10,369 nt of DNA from assembly GCA_964480945.1 (NCBI GenBank), contig CAYZRX010000100.1:1-10369 (forward strand), read 5' to 3'. The notes under the pieces are model-generated. The model was given only the letters and a program-made list of their open reading frames with translations, was not told the DNA's origin and did not search any database. The position numbers and the translations under genes are program-made. The first letter of the stretch is position 1. Each line of letters starts with the position of its first letter. Source of the stretch: VGWB01 sp964480945 (GTDB taxonomy: Bacteria; Bacteroidota; Ignavibacteria; UBA10030). Below are positions 1-5,589 of this stretch, piece after piece.

Positions 1-386
1 TCGCTGATTGCGGCATCGAGCAGGCGCAGCTGCTCCTGTCGGGACGCGAGCCTACCCGGTTCTGGGGGGGTCTTCGACGCCGTCGCCACCACAGAGGGCA
101 TGACACGCTCGAACGCACTGATGGCGGATTCGTAAGCCCCATCGACTTTCAGTTCGGCGGGCTGAGCGCGCTCGACGAGCTGTTTGACCACAGTTACCCC
201 TCCGACGGTCGCAAGATAGAGGAGCACCATCGCAGCCATCCCGTATGCGAAGCTCCGCCTGTCGGCAATGAACAAAAGGGAAGCGCGGCGGGGCGAGATT
301 CCCCGTTCGATCCCTCGCCACATCCTTTTCTTGCTTCCGGCCGTTGGCAGATCGTTCGGCGTGTAGAATTGTCGTGGTTCGATCAT
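1..386 (-). CDS. Single-pass membrane protein, probable anti-sigma factor (3' end cut off by window)
   Basis: The first 128 residues can be read; the frame is open to the window edge. The ATG overlaps the stop of the sigma factor gene in an ATGA arrangement (4 bases), so the two are translationally coupled. Residues 1-47 are hydrophilic and rich in Arg and Lys, as expected of a cytoplasmic tail. One membrane segment lies at about residues 48-68 (YGMAAMVLLYLATVGGVTVV), followed by an extracytoplasmic part that looks helical. Overlap with an ECF sigma gene plus N-in single-pass topology is the usual layout of an anti-sigma factor, which would bind the sigma factor at the membrane and release it on an envelope signal. 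However, I see no zinc-binding HxxxCxxC motif in the tail, and I do not recognise the family from sequence. The role rests on context, so an unrelated membrane protein in the same operon is possible. Confidence 0.7.
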   Translation of the reverse strand, partial: MIEPRQFYTPNDLPTAGSKKRMWRGIERGISPRRASLLFIADRRSFAYGMAAMVLLYLATVGGVTVVKQLVERAQPAELKVDGAYESAISAFERVMPSVVATASKTPPEPGRLASRQEQLRLLDAAIS

Positions 387-931
387 CGTTTGATCCCTTC
401 GTTTCTCCATCGGTCTTTCAGATATCGCTTCGTGCGCGACAGAATCGTCCGGGACGTGCTTTCGCCGACGCCGAGCATTTCGGCGATCTCGGCGTGAGAG
501 TATCCTTCTACTTCGTACAGCACGAAGACGGCCCGTTTCGTTTCGTCCAAGTCCCGCATCCACACTCTCATGGTCTCATCCCACTCAAACTCCTCGGGTC
601 CGATGCTCGAGGAGGAGACGTCCTCTTCCGCGATCGGGCCGAACGGTGCGCGCTGTGCTCGCCGCCGATCCATCCTCATCTCGTTGATTCCGAGCGTGAA
701 GAGCCACGTTGAGAACCGGGCTCGTCCATCGAATGATCCCAGGTGCTCGAACGCCTTCACGAAAGTTCGTTGAACCCACTCCTCAACCTCAGCGGTCTCA
801 GATGTGAACTGCCTGAGAAAGCGAAAGAGGGGCGCCACGTGAAGATCGTACAGCGCTCGGAATGCCTTCTGATCGCCCTCTCTTGCTTTCGAGATCCAGA
901 GCGTTTCCTCTTGCATCGGTTCCTGCTTCAT
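383..931 (-). CDS. ECF-family RNA polymerase sigma factor
   Basis: A 182-residue protein, the usual length for an extracytoplasmic-function sigma-70 factor. Region 2 spans about residues 15-90: a helix with ALYDLHVAPLFRFLRQF, then WVQRTFVKAFEHLGSFDGRA and the -10-binding part FSTWLFTLGINEMRMDRRR. An acidic Ser-rich linker follows (about 100-118). Region 4 spans about 120-178, with the helix-turn-helix YSHAEIAEMLGVGESTSRTI that would read the -35 element. It directs core polymerase to a small regulon, probably under control of the overlapping downstream membrane protein. The start is not settled: the ATG at 931 has no clear Shine-Dalgarno, while the ATG at 916 (residue 6) has AGGA four bases upstream. 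I could not find a convincing promoter or autoregulatory -35/-10 pair upstream. Family assignment is firm; the target genes are unknown. Confidence 0.95.
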   Translation of the reverse strand: MKQEPMQEETLWISKAREGDQKAFRALYDLHVAPLFRFLRQFTSETAEVEEWVQRTFVKAFEHLGSFDGRARFSTWLFTLGINEMRMDRRRAQRAPFGPIAEEDVSSSSIGPEEFEWDETMRVWMRDLDETKRAVFVLYEVEGYSHAEIAEMLGVGESTSRTILSRTKRYLKDRWRNEGIKR

Positions 932-1017
932 CTGTTGGATGATCGGCGCCGCCGGAACGCTACACTCATGCCAAAAATTTTTGCGACTTCAAAGCGCTCG
1001 TGTGAAGAGAAAAACAA

Positions 1018-1031
1018 GTGACTCGAGTCAC
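1018..1031. promoter_or_regulatory. Perfect 14-bp palindrome, candidate operator
   Basis: GTGACTCGAGTCAC reads identically on both strands. It lies about 90 bases upstream of the sigma factor start and just upstream of the TATATT at 1054-1059. If transcription on the plus strand starts near 1066, the palindrome centre (1024.5) falls at -41.5, the position of a class II activator site, where a weak -35 is expected; the bases at the -35 position (CAGTCG) are indeed poor. The binding protein is unknown. The symmetry is seen directly; the operator role is inferred. Confidence 0.4.
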
Positions 1032-1053
1032 AGTCGGCGCGCGGGGAGGTTGC

Positions 1054-1059
1054 TATATT
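1054..1059 (+). promoter_or_regulatory. Candidate -10 element TATATT of a plus-strand promoter
   Basis: TATATT is followed by AA, the same -10 hexamer seen in the aldolase and outer-membrane protein promoters of this window. No matching -35 is found 16-18 bases upstream, so it would need an activator or another sigma factor. It would start a transcript near 1066 that runs through the hairpins at 1073-1173. Confidence 0.3.
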
Positions 1060-1065
1060 AACTCG

Positions 1066-1179
1066 GATTTCATGAAGCACCTTTTGAGTCCTGAGAGCAC
1101 AGGGGAGGCTCTTTGGTTCTTGAGGTGCTTCAGTCGTCTCAGACGGAACCCCGGTAAGGGACCGGACGGGTTCCAATAA
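1066..1179 (+). ncRNA. Candidate structured small RNA, three hairpins
   Basis: Hairpin I has a perfect 10-bp outer stem, TGAAGCACCT (1073-1082) with AGGTGCTTCA (1123-1132). Inside it is a second stem, GAG-U-CCT (1086-1092) with AGGCTC (1106-1111), with one bulged base and a 13-base loop. Hairpin II is CGTC-TCA-GACG (1135-1145). Hairpin III is GAACCC (1146-1151) with GGGTTC (1168-1173), with inner CGGT/ACCG and a 3-base bulge. A TATATT lies just upstream. I do not recognise 6S, SRP, tmRNA or a known riboswitch. There is no U-rich terminator on this strand, so the 3' end is a guess. Alternatives are a repetitive extragenic palindrome or a structured tail antisense to other transcripts. Confidence 0.3.
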
Positions 1180-1203
1180 AAAAAGCGCACGATGAGTGCG
1201 CTT
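1175..1203 (-). terminator. Rho-independent terminator of the outer-membrane protein gene
   Basis: Read on the minus strand there is an 8-bp perfect stem AAGCGCAC / GTGCGCTT with a 5-base loop (1183-1203), followed at once by TTTTTTTATT. It lies about 30 bases past the stop codon at 1233. This is the clearest terminator in the window and isolates the beta-barrel gene from the sigma operon. Confidence 0.9.
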
Positions 1204-1232
1204 CGTTGTACTTGTTCGGCCGGTGCCGTGCT

Positions 1233-1979
1233 CTAGTAGAGCGATCCGAAATTGATCGTGATGAAGAACCCCCCGAACCTCTTGATGGGAATATGCTCGA
1301 GGCTTTCGATCCCGCTCTGGTACGGGATGAAGTAGTATCGAACGCTGACCCCCGAGAGCGTCCCCTTGTCGAGTCCGAAGTAGGCGCCCGCACCGATGTA
1401 TCCCCCCAACGTGTACTTCGCCTGTCCGTACTTCAAACTCTTGAAGAAATCAATCTGATCTGTGTAGGTAAAGGTGCCTCCACCCTGGAGCGGGACCGTG
1501 TAGTAGTTCGCGTACGGGGAGACAAAGATCATGCTCGGCCCGAGGCCGAAACTCACGTACGGGCGGAAATTATCGACGATCTCGTCTTTGAATAGCCGGT
1601 ACTGGACCCCGAAAATGAGGGGGATGAGCAAGAGGCGGTTCTTCTTGTTCGGAACGATGCTCTGGCCGGTGTACGGGTCAAAATACTCGACCTCCGACTC
1701 GTCTTTTACATCCGAGATGGCAAGCTGGGCGAATCCTGAAAGGACGTCGGAAAACTCGTGCCGGAAGAACCCTCCGGCGCCGAAGCCGTTGTTCGACAGC
1801 AGCAGGTCGATTCCCCAGGCATTGTGGAGGGGTTGGTAGTTCGTCTTCTGAATGATATCCGGGCTGGAGGGGGTGAAGACGTAGGAGGAGTCCCGGCGGG
1901 GAAACTCTTGCGCTCGGGCCGTCCCAAGGGCGAACGATACCAGCCCCATCATGAGCAGAGAAGCACTGATTCGTTTCAT
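1233..1979 (-). CDS. Secreted outer-membrane beta-barrel protein
   Basis: A 248-residue protein with a classical signal peptide: positive start MKR, a hydrophobic core to about residue 20, and a likely signal peptidase I site after ARA (residue 23). The mature part has alternating hydrophobic/polar stretches, many Gly and aromatic residues (for example NNGFGAGGFFRHEF, FRPYVSFGLGPSMIF, YTLGGYIGAGAYFGL), and ends in an aromatic-rich strand, FFITINFGSLY. These are typical of small 8- to 10-strand outer-membrane barrels of the OmpA/OmpW-like porin class. The start is set by a perfect AGGAGG four bases before the ATG; upstream in-frame ATGs would add a non-signal extension. It has its own promoter and terminator, so it is a single-gene unit. 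Ligand and function are unknown. Confidence 0.85.
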   Translation of the reverse strand: MKRISASLLMMGLVSFALGTARAQEFPRRDSSYVFTPSSPDIIQKTNYQPLHNAWGIDLLLSNNGFGAGGFFRHEFSDVLSGFAQLAISDVKDESEVEYFDPYTGQSIVPNKKNRLLLIPLIFGVQYRLFKDEIVDNFRPYVSFGLGPSMIFVSPYANYYTVPLQGGGTFTYTDQIDFFKSLKYGQAKYTLGGYIGAGAYFGLDKGTLSGVSVRYYFIPYQSGIESLEHIPIKRFGGFFITINFGSLY

Positions 1980-1983
1980 GATT

Positions 1984-1989
1984 CCTCCT
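1984..1989 (-). promoter_or_regulatory. Ribosome binding site AGGAGG that decides the start
   Basis: A full AGGAGG lies four bases before the ATG at 1979. It marks the signal-peptide Met as the true start rather than the in-frame ATG 24 codons upstream. Confidence 0.85.
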
Positions 1990-2026
1990 CCCGGCTTCGA
2001 TCTTCTCCCACAACTTTCCTCGCCGA

Positions 2027-2055
2027 AATATAGTTCCTCGCGACCAAACAAGCAA
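2027..2055 (-). promoter_or_regulatory. Sigma70-type promoter of the outer-membrane protein gene
   Basis: On the minus strand TTGCTT (2050-2055) and TATATT (2027-2032) are separated by exactly 17 bases. The -35 begins five bases past the stop codon of the methyltransferase gene, so the promoter fills the short gap. The predicted start near 2020 leaves a leader of about 40 bases with a strong ribosome binding site. Confidence 0.65.
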
Positions 2056-2060
2056 TCCGA

Positions 2061-3230
2061 TCAGCTCACGGCGAAGATTGCGAATTTCAAGTACTTCGTC
2101 TCAGGCATCGTGGAGAGCGTCGGGTGATCAGGGCTGGCGCCCCGGAACTCGAGGAGCTGCAGCGAGCGGTGAGCAGCCCGGGCACCGGCTTCCACCGTCT
2201 CAAGGAATGAATCCTCCGTCACGTGATGGGAGCATGAGGCAGTGACGAGGATCCCCCCCGGGTTGATCAGTCTCAGAGCCCCCGTGTTGATCTCTTTGTA
2301 TCCCTTGAGGGCCGTCGCTACCGATTTTCGATTGCGGCTGAAGGAGGGAGGGTCAAGGATCGCAATGTCGAAACGGCTGCCCGCCTCCTGCAGTTTCGAC
2401 AGTCTGTCGAAGACATCACCCACCTCGAAACGCACGTTCGACACCTCATTGATCGTAGAGTTCACCTTTGCGTTGGCGATCGCGGTCTCCGAGATATCGA
2501 TCCCTGAGACGCTCGTGGCCTTTGCGGTGGCGGCATAGAGAGAGAATCCGCCCTCGTTGCAGAAACAATCGAGAACCGTCGCATGGCGTGCGTACCGCTG
2601 AACAGCCTTCCTGTTCTCCCTCTGGTCAAGGAAGAACCCGGTCTTTTGGCTGTTCATCAGATCCACTTTGAATTTCAACCCGTTCTCCGAGATGATCGTC
2701 TGGCCAACCGTCCCGCGCAGCACCCCTTTCTGGAGCGGCAGCTGCTCGAGGGAGCGCAGCGTCGATTCATTCCGCTCGACGATGGCTTTCGGGTGGAAGA
2801 TGGATTCGAGCACATCGCAGATGAGCGTCAGGCGGCGGTCCATCCCGACCGATAGCGTCTGAATGGAGAGGAACTCGTTGTACTTGTCGATGATGAGTCC
2901 GGGCAGGAAATCCCCCTCGCCGTGGATGAGCCGGAACGATTCGGCCTCCGGATAGAGGCGCTTGCGCAGATTCAGCGCCTGCGTGATGCGTCGCTCGAAG
3001 AATTCAAACGTGATGCTCTCATGCTCTCTGCTCAGGAGGCGAAAGGCAATAAGAGAATGCGGATTGAAAAATCCGACCCCGAGGAATTTCTCGTCATATC
3101 GAAGAAGCTCGACGACATCACCGCTCTCCGGATTTCCTTTGATGGTCTTGATCTCGTTGCTGAAGACCCACTGGTGCCCGGCGAGAATGCGATGCTCTTC
3201 GTTCTTCCTCAGGATGATCTGCTTCTTCAT
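2061..3230 (-). CDS. rlmI: Class I SAM-dependent 23S rRNA cytosine-C5 methyltransferase, RlmI family
   Basis: A 389-residue protein, close to E. coli RlmI (about 396), which makes m5C at position 1962 of 23S rRNA. An N-terminal PUA domain occupies about residues 3-75 (ILRKNEEHRILAGHQWVFSNEI is the family's opening). A central domain carries NSQKTGFFLDQRENR (193-207). The C-terminal Rossmann methyltransferase has the SAM-binding motif I VLDCFCNEGGFSLYAA (219-234), acidic GIDIS (243-247), DPPSF (293-297) and the cysteine motif ASCSHH (Cys333). The ATG at 3230 is chosen because the PUA domain starts there; a longer frame to 3344 adds 38 Arg-rich residues foreign to the family. There is no good Shine-Dalgarno, in line with the promoter at 3237-3265. 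The exact target base is inferred from the family; a related RNA cytosine methyltransferase is possible. Confidence 0.92.
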   Translation of the reverse strand: MKKQIILRKNEEHRILAGHQWVFSNEIKTIKGNPESGDVVELLRYDEKFLGVGFFNPHSLIAFRLLSREHESITFEFFERRITQALNLRKRLYPEAESFRLIHGEGDFLPGLIIDKYNEFLSIQTLSVGMDRRLTLICDVLESIFHPKAIVERNESTLRSLEQLPLQKGVLRGTVGQTIISENGLKFKVDLMNSQKTGFFLDQRENRKAVQRYARHATVLDCFCNEGGFSLYAATAKATSVSGIDISETAIANAKVNSTINEVSNVRFEVGDVFDRLSKLQEAGSRFDIAILDPPSFSRNRKSVATALKGYKEINTGALRLINPGGILVTASCSHHVTEDSFLETVEAGARAAHRSLQLLEFRGASPDHPTLSTMPETKYLKFAIFAVS

Positions 3231-3236
3231 ACCGCC

Positions 3237-3265
3237 AAAGTAGAGAGTTTTGATTCGAGAAGCAA
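3237..3265 (-). promoter_or_regulatory. Promoter of the methyltransferase gene, probably giving a leaderless mRNA
   Basis: On the minus strand TTGCTT (3260-3265) and TACTTT (3237-3242) are separated by 17 bases. Only six bases lie between the -10 and the ATG at 3230, so the usual start point, seven bases past the -10, is the A of the ATG itself. This agrees with the lack of a Shine-Dalgarno for this gene. Confidence 0.5.
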
Positions 3266-3607
3266 GGCGGTGCGTGGGAGCTTCTCTCCACGCCTCGAGG
3301 AATCCTCTTCGCATTTCTCGAGCTCTCGCGCGCCGTTGCAGCATCGCACACAGCGGCTCTCTTGCTATTTCCCGGATGCTCTTTGCGCCGTGGCTTCGCT
3401 CTCGGGCTTCAGCAATTTGCGTTTTCGTTTTTGAAAAGTGAGTGATGTCGCCGCGTCCTGATTCATCATTTGCAGAGATTGTTGCAGTGTGCCCGCCGGA
3501 CGCGCCCGATCAAATCCCCGCCTGAACGACAGAGCCGGTTAGGCTTCGGCGGTGGTTGGGAACGCTACAGCCTGGGAGAGCAGGACAGTCCCGATGCTGC
3601 CAGTTTA

Positions 3608-3636
3608 TTGCAAGACATTGAAAGGTTTGGTATATT
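3608..3636 (+). promoter_or_regulatory. Sigma70-type promoter of the aldolase gene
   Basis: TTGCAA (3608-3613) and TATATT (3631-3636) with a 17-base spacer. The expected start near 3643 gives a leader of about 40 bases. The hexamers and spacing match the outer-membrane protein promoter in this window. Confidence 0.7.
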
Positions 3637-3671
3637 AAGTGCTGATTTTCGCAGTCACGAACGAATAGAAC

Positions 3672-3676
3672 AGGAG
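3672..3676 (+). promoter_or_regulatory. Ribosome binding site AGGAG of the aldolase gene
   Basis: AGGAG lies six bases before the ATG at 3683. It fixes the start there rather than at the in-frame ATG at 3470, which lies upstream of the promoter. Confidence 0.8.
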
Positions 3677-3682
3677 CCGCCC

Positions 3683-4732
3683 ATGACGAATATTCTCGAA
3701 TTGCTCGGAACCGAAGCCAAGGGACTTCTCGAACATCAGTGCAAAACCATCCCGAAGGAATCGCTCCATCTGCCCGGTCCGGATTTCGTTGATCGGGTCT
3801 TTGCGTTGTCCGATCGTCCGCCGACGGTACTGAAGAGCCTTCAGCAACTCATCAGCCACGGCCGTCTCGCAGGCACTGGTTATGTCTCCATCCTGCCGGT
3901 CGATCAGGGCATCGAGCACTCCGCCGGCGCTTCGTTTGCGCCGAACCCGGAGTATTTCGATCCGGGGAACATTGTGAAGCTGGCGATCGAAGGGGGGTGT
4001 AATGCCGTTGCATCGACGCTCGGCGTGCTGGGTTCCATTGCGCGGAAGTACGCGCACAGAATACCGTTCATTTTGAAAATCAATCATAACGAGTTTCTCT
4101 CGTATCCGAACACGTACGACCAGACGCTCTTTGCGAGCGTCAAGCAGGCCTTCGATATGGGAGCCACGGCGGTGGGGGCGACGGTTTACTTCGGCTCGCC
4201 GGAGTCGCGACGCCAAATCTGGGAGATCAGCCAAGCGTTCCAGCAGGCTCACGAGCTCGGTATGGCCACGATCCTCTGGTGCTATACGCGGAATCCCGCG
4301 TTTAAGACAAAGGAGAAGGATTACCACGTCTCCGCCGACCTGACGGGACAGGCAAACCATCTCGGCGTGACGATCGAGGCGGACATCATCAAGCAGAAGT
4401 TGCCGGAGAACAACGGCGGTTTCGTTGCGCTGAATTTCGGAAAGACGCATAAGAAAGTGTACGAGCAGCTGACGTCGGACCATCCGATCGATCTGACGCG
4501 TTACCAGGTCGCGAACTGCTATATGGGCCGGGCCGGGCTCATCAACTCCGGCGGGCCCTCGGGCGCGAACGACATCGCGGAGGCAGTGAAGACCGCTGTC
4601 ATCAACAAACGCGCCGGCGGCATGGGATTGATCTCGGGTCGGAAGGCGTTTCAGCGCCCGATGAAGGACGGCGTGCAGATCCTGAACGCGATCCAGGATG
4701 TCTATCTGTCGAAGGACGTGACGATCGCTTGA
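3683..4732 (+). CDS. fbaB: Class I fructose-bisphosphate aldolase (FbaB/DhnA type)
   Basis: A 349-residue protein that aligns from end to end, by recall, with E. coli FbaB (350 residues): RLAGTGY(V/L)SILPVDQG, IEHSAGASFA, ASTLGVLGSIARKYAHRIPF, NHNEFLSYPNTYDQTL, DYHVSADLTGQANHLG, NCYMGRAGLINSGG and VINKRAGGMGLISGRKAF. It cleaves or forms fructose-1,6-bisphosphate through a Schiff base; by family comparison the lysine is Lys237 in ADIIKQK. It acts in glycolysis and gluconeogenesis in the cytoplasm. No metal is needed, unlike class II aldolases. The start is fixed by AGGAG six bases before the ATG and by the promoter just upstream; an upstream in-frame ATG at 3470 would precede the promoter and adds a stretch foreign to the family. 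It appears to be transcribed alone or as the first gene of a longer unit. Confidence 0.97.
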   Translation: MTNILELLGTEAKGLLEHQCKTIPKESLHLPGPDFVDRVFALSDRPPTVLKSLQQLISHGRLAGTGYVSILPVDQGIEHSAGASFAPNPEYFDPGNIVKLAIEGGCNAVASTLGVLGSIARKYAHRIPFILKINHNEFLSYPNTYDQTLFASVKQAFDMGATAVGATVYFGSPESRRQIWEISQAFQQAHELGMATILWCYTRNPAFKTKEKDYHVSADLTGQANHLGVTIEADIIKQKLPENNGGFVALNFGKTHKKVYEQLTSDHPIDLTRYQVANCYMGRAGLINSGGPSGANDIAEAVKTAVINKRAGGMGLISGRKAFQRPMKDGVQILNAIQDVYLSKDVTIA

Positions 4733-4935
4733 CGGTTTCTGCGGCATCCCGGGATGTTCTTGGTTGAGGTGAGTTCGTAGGGAGATCACCACAAGGCGTC
4801 AGGCCTGTCCGCCGGAGACCACGGCGGCGATTGCGCTTGGCGCCTTTGCTGTTTCCTTTGTCTGCCCGTGCAGACAGCCGATCTCCGGTAGGAAAATTAC
4901 GACGACTGAATTGTATCTGTCTGAGGAGCGGCCCG
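4733..4935 (+). other. Hairpin-rich spacer between aldolase and phosphatase genes
   Basis: No gene. A 12-bp palindrome CATCCCGGGATG (4745-4756) follows the aldolase stop. Further on there are stems AAGGCG/CGCCTT (4793-4798 with 4841-4846), CCGCC/GGCGG (4809-4813 with 4823-4827) and TGTCTGC/GCAGACA (4859-4865 with 4870-4876, 4-base loop). CCGGAGA (4812-4818) can also pair with TCTCCGG (4882-4888), which would exclude the CCGCC/GGCGG stem. The AAGGCG/CGCCTT stem is followed by the T-rich stretch TTTGCTGTTTCCTTTG, so it may weaken or end aldolase transcription. No convincing promoter for the phosphatase gene was found. Confidence 0.45.
4923..4928 (+). promoter_or_regulatory. Ribosome binding site GAGGAG of the phosphatase gene
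   Basis: GAGGAG lies seven bases before the ATG at 4936 and chooses that start, right before the DMDGT motif region, over the ATG at 4831. Confidence 0.75.
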
Positions 4936-5589
4936 ATGAGCGACTTGAAATGTGTGATCTTCGACATGGACGGCACGCTTACCCAGACCAACCGGTTGAT
5001 CTTCGATTCGTTCAACTACATCGCGCAGAAGTATCGGGGGAGGACGTATTCAGAGCAGGAGATTACGGCGATGTTCGGTCCACCGGAGGAAGGGGCGTTG
5101 CTGGCGATCGTCGATGAAGGGCAGATTCAGCCGGTCATGGAGGAGTACCTGCAGTTCTACCGGGGGCATCATAAGGAGCTTGCGCGCTTGTACCCGGGTA
5201 TGAAGGAACTGCTCGGCGCTCTGAAGGATCGGGGAATCAAACTGGCGCTCTTCACCGGCAAAGGGATTCACACGACGACCATCACGCTGGAGGAGTTCGG
5301 ATTGAAGGAGTACTTCGACTACGTCGTGACCGGGAATGACGTCGAGAATCACAAACCTTCATCCGAAGGCATTCGGAAGATCCTCTCCCATTTCGGTCTC
5401 GAGCCGTCCGAGACCCTGATGGTCGGCGATTCTGTGGGAGATGTGAAGTCGTCGCACGAGGCAGGTGTGAGGATCGCTGCCGTCCTCTGGGATTCCTATG
5501 CGAAGGAGAAGGTGCTGCAGATGAAAACGGATTTTGTTTTCCACGATATCGCGGAGTTTGCGACCTGGCTGAGGGGGCAAGTTGACTGA
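4936..5589 (+). CDS. HAD-superfamily hydrolase, phosphoglycolate phosphatase/PpaX-like
   Basis: A 217-residue protein with all four HAD motifs. Motif I is DMDGTL: nucleophile Asp10 and acid/base Asp12. Motif II is Thr107 in FTGKG, motif III is Lys140 in NHKPSSEG, and motif IV is GDSVGD with Asp165 and Asp169. An alpha-helical C1-type cap lies between motifs I and II (about residues 15-85), as in Gph, PpaX and beta-phosphoglucomutase. It is therefore a cytoplasmic phosphatase of small phosphorylated metabolites; the substrate cannot be read from sequence, and the 2-phosphoglycolate, pyrophosphate and sugar phosphate options are all open. The start is set by GAGGAG seven bases before the ATG at 4936; an earlier in-frame ATG at 4831 lies in the hairpin region. 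Its end overlaps the next gene by 8 bases. Confidence 0.9.
   Translation: MSDLKCVIFDMDGTLTQTNRLIFDSFNYIAQKYRGRTYSEQEITAMFGPPEEGALLAIVDEGQIQPVMEEYLQFYRGHHKELARLYPGMKELLGALKDRGIKLALFTGKGIHTTTITLEEFGLKEYFDYVVTGNDVENHKPSSEGIRKILSHFGLEPSETLMVGDSVGDVKSSHEAGVRIAAVLWDSYAKEKVLQMKTDFVFHDIAEFATWLRGQVD

Larger units (their letters stand above)
932..1232. other. Intergenic region between sigma factor gene and outer-membrane protein gene
   Basis: About 300 bases between two minus-strand genes with no convincing protein gene. From left to right it holds a 12-bp A/T palindrome CAAAAATTTTTG (972-983), a perfect 14-bp palindrome (1018-1031), a plus-strand -10-like TATATT (1054-1059), three successive hairpins (1073-1173) and a minus-strand terminator (1175-1203). 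A 35-codon plus-strand frame (1072-1179, ATG to TAA) lies over the hairpins, but it has no Shine-Dalgarno at a workable distance and I do not call it a gene. Confidence 0.7.
3231..3682. other. Divergent intergenic region between methyltransferase and aldolase genes
   Basis: About 450 bases with no credible gene. It contains the methyltransferase promoter (3237-3265) and the aldolase promoter (3608-3636). Between them a modest nested hairpin may form: CCGCC with GGCGG around AGCC-GGTTA-GGCT, within about 3518-3556. The short frames here have no family resemblance. A decayed gene or a control region of the aldolase are both possible; I see no direct sign of either. Confidence 0.6.

Noticed and set aside
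52..321. Minus-strand frame of 89 codons in the first 320 bases
   Set aside because: It is out of frame with the membrane protein that is coupled to the sigma factor stop, which has a clear transmembrane segment and continues to the window edge.
1072..1179. 35-codon plus-strand frame over the hairpin cassette
   Set aside because: No usable ribosome binding site (a GGGGAGG lies more than 20 bases upstream) and the sequence is better explained by its strong pairing; kept only as an alternative.
3518..3556. Nested hairpin upstream of the aldolase promoter as a tRNA-like or regulatory RNA
   Set aside because: Stems are short (4-5 bp), it lies before the mapped promoter motif and shows no cloverleaf or T-loop.
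4745..4756. CATCCCGGGATG palindrome after the aldolase stop as a terminator
   Set aside because: With a loop the stem is only four base pairs and no T run follows, so it is a poor terminator.
3635..4792. Long minus-strand open frame (385 codons) opposite the aldolase
   Set aside because: It is Arg/His/Leu-rich, matches no family, and lies fully antisense to a gene with end-to-end family similarity; a codon-bias shadow.
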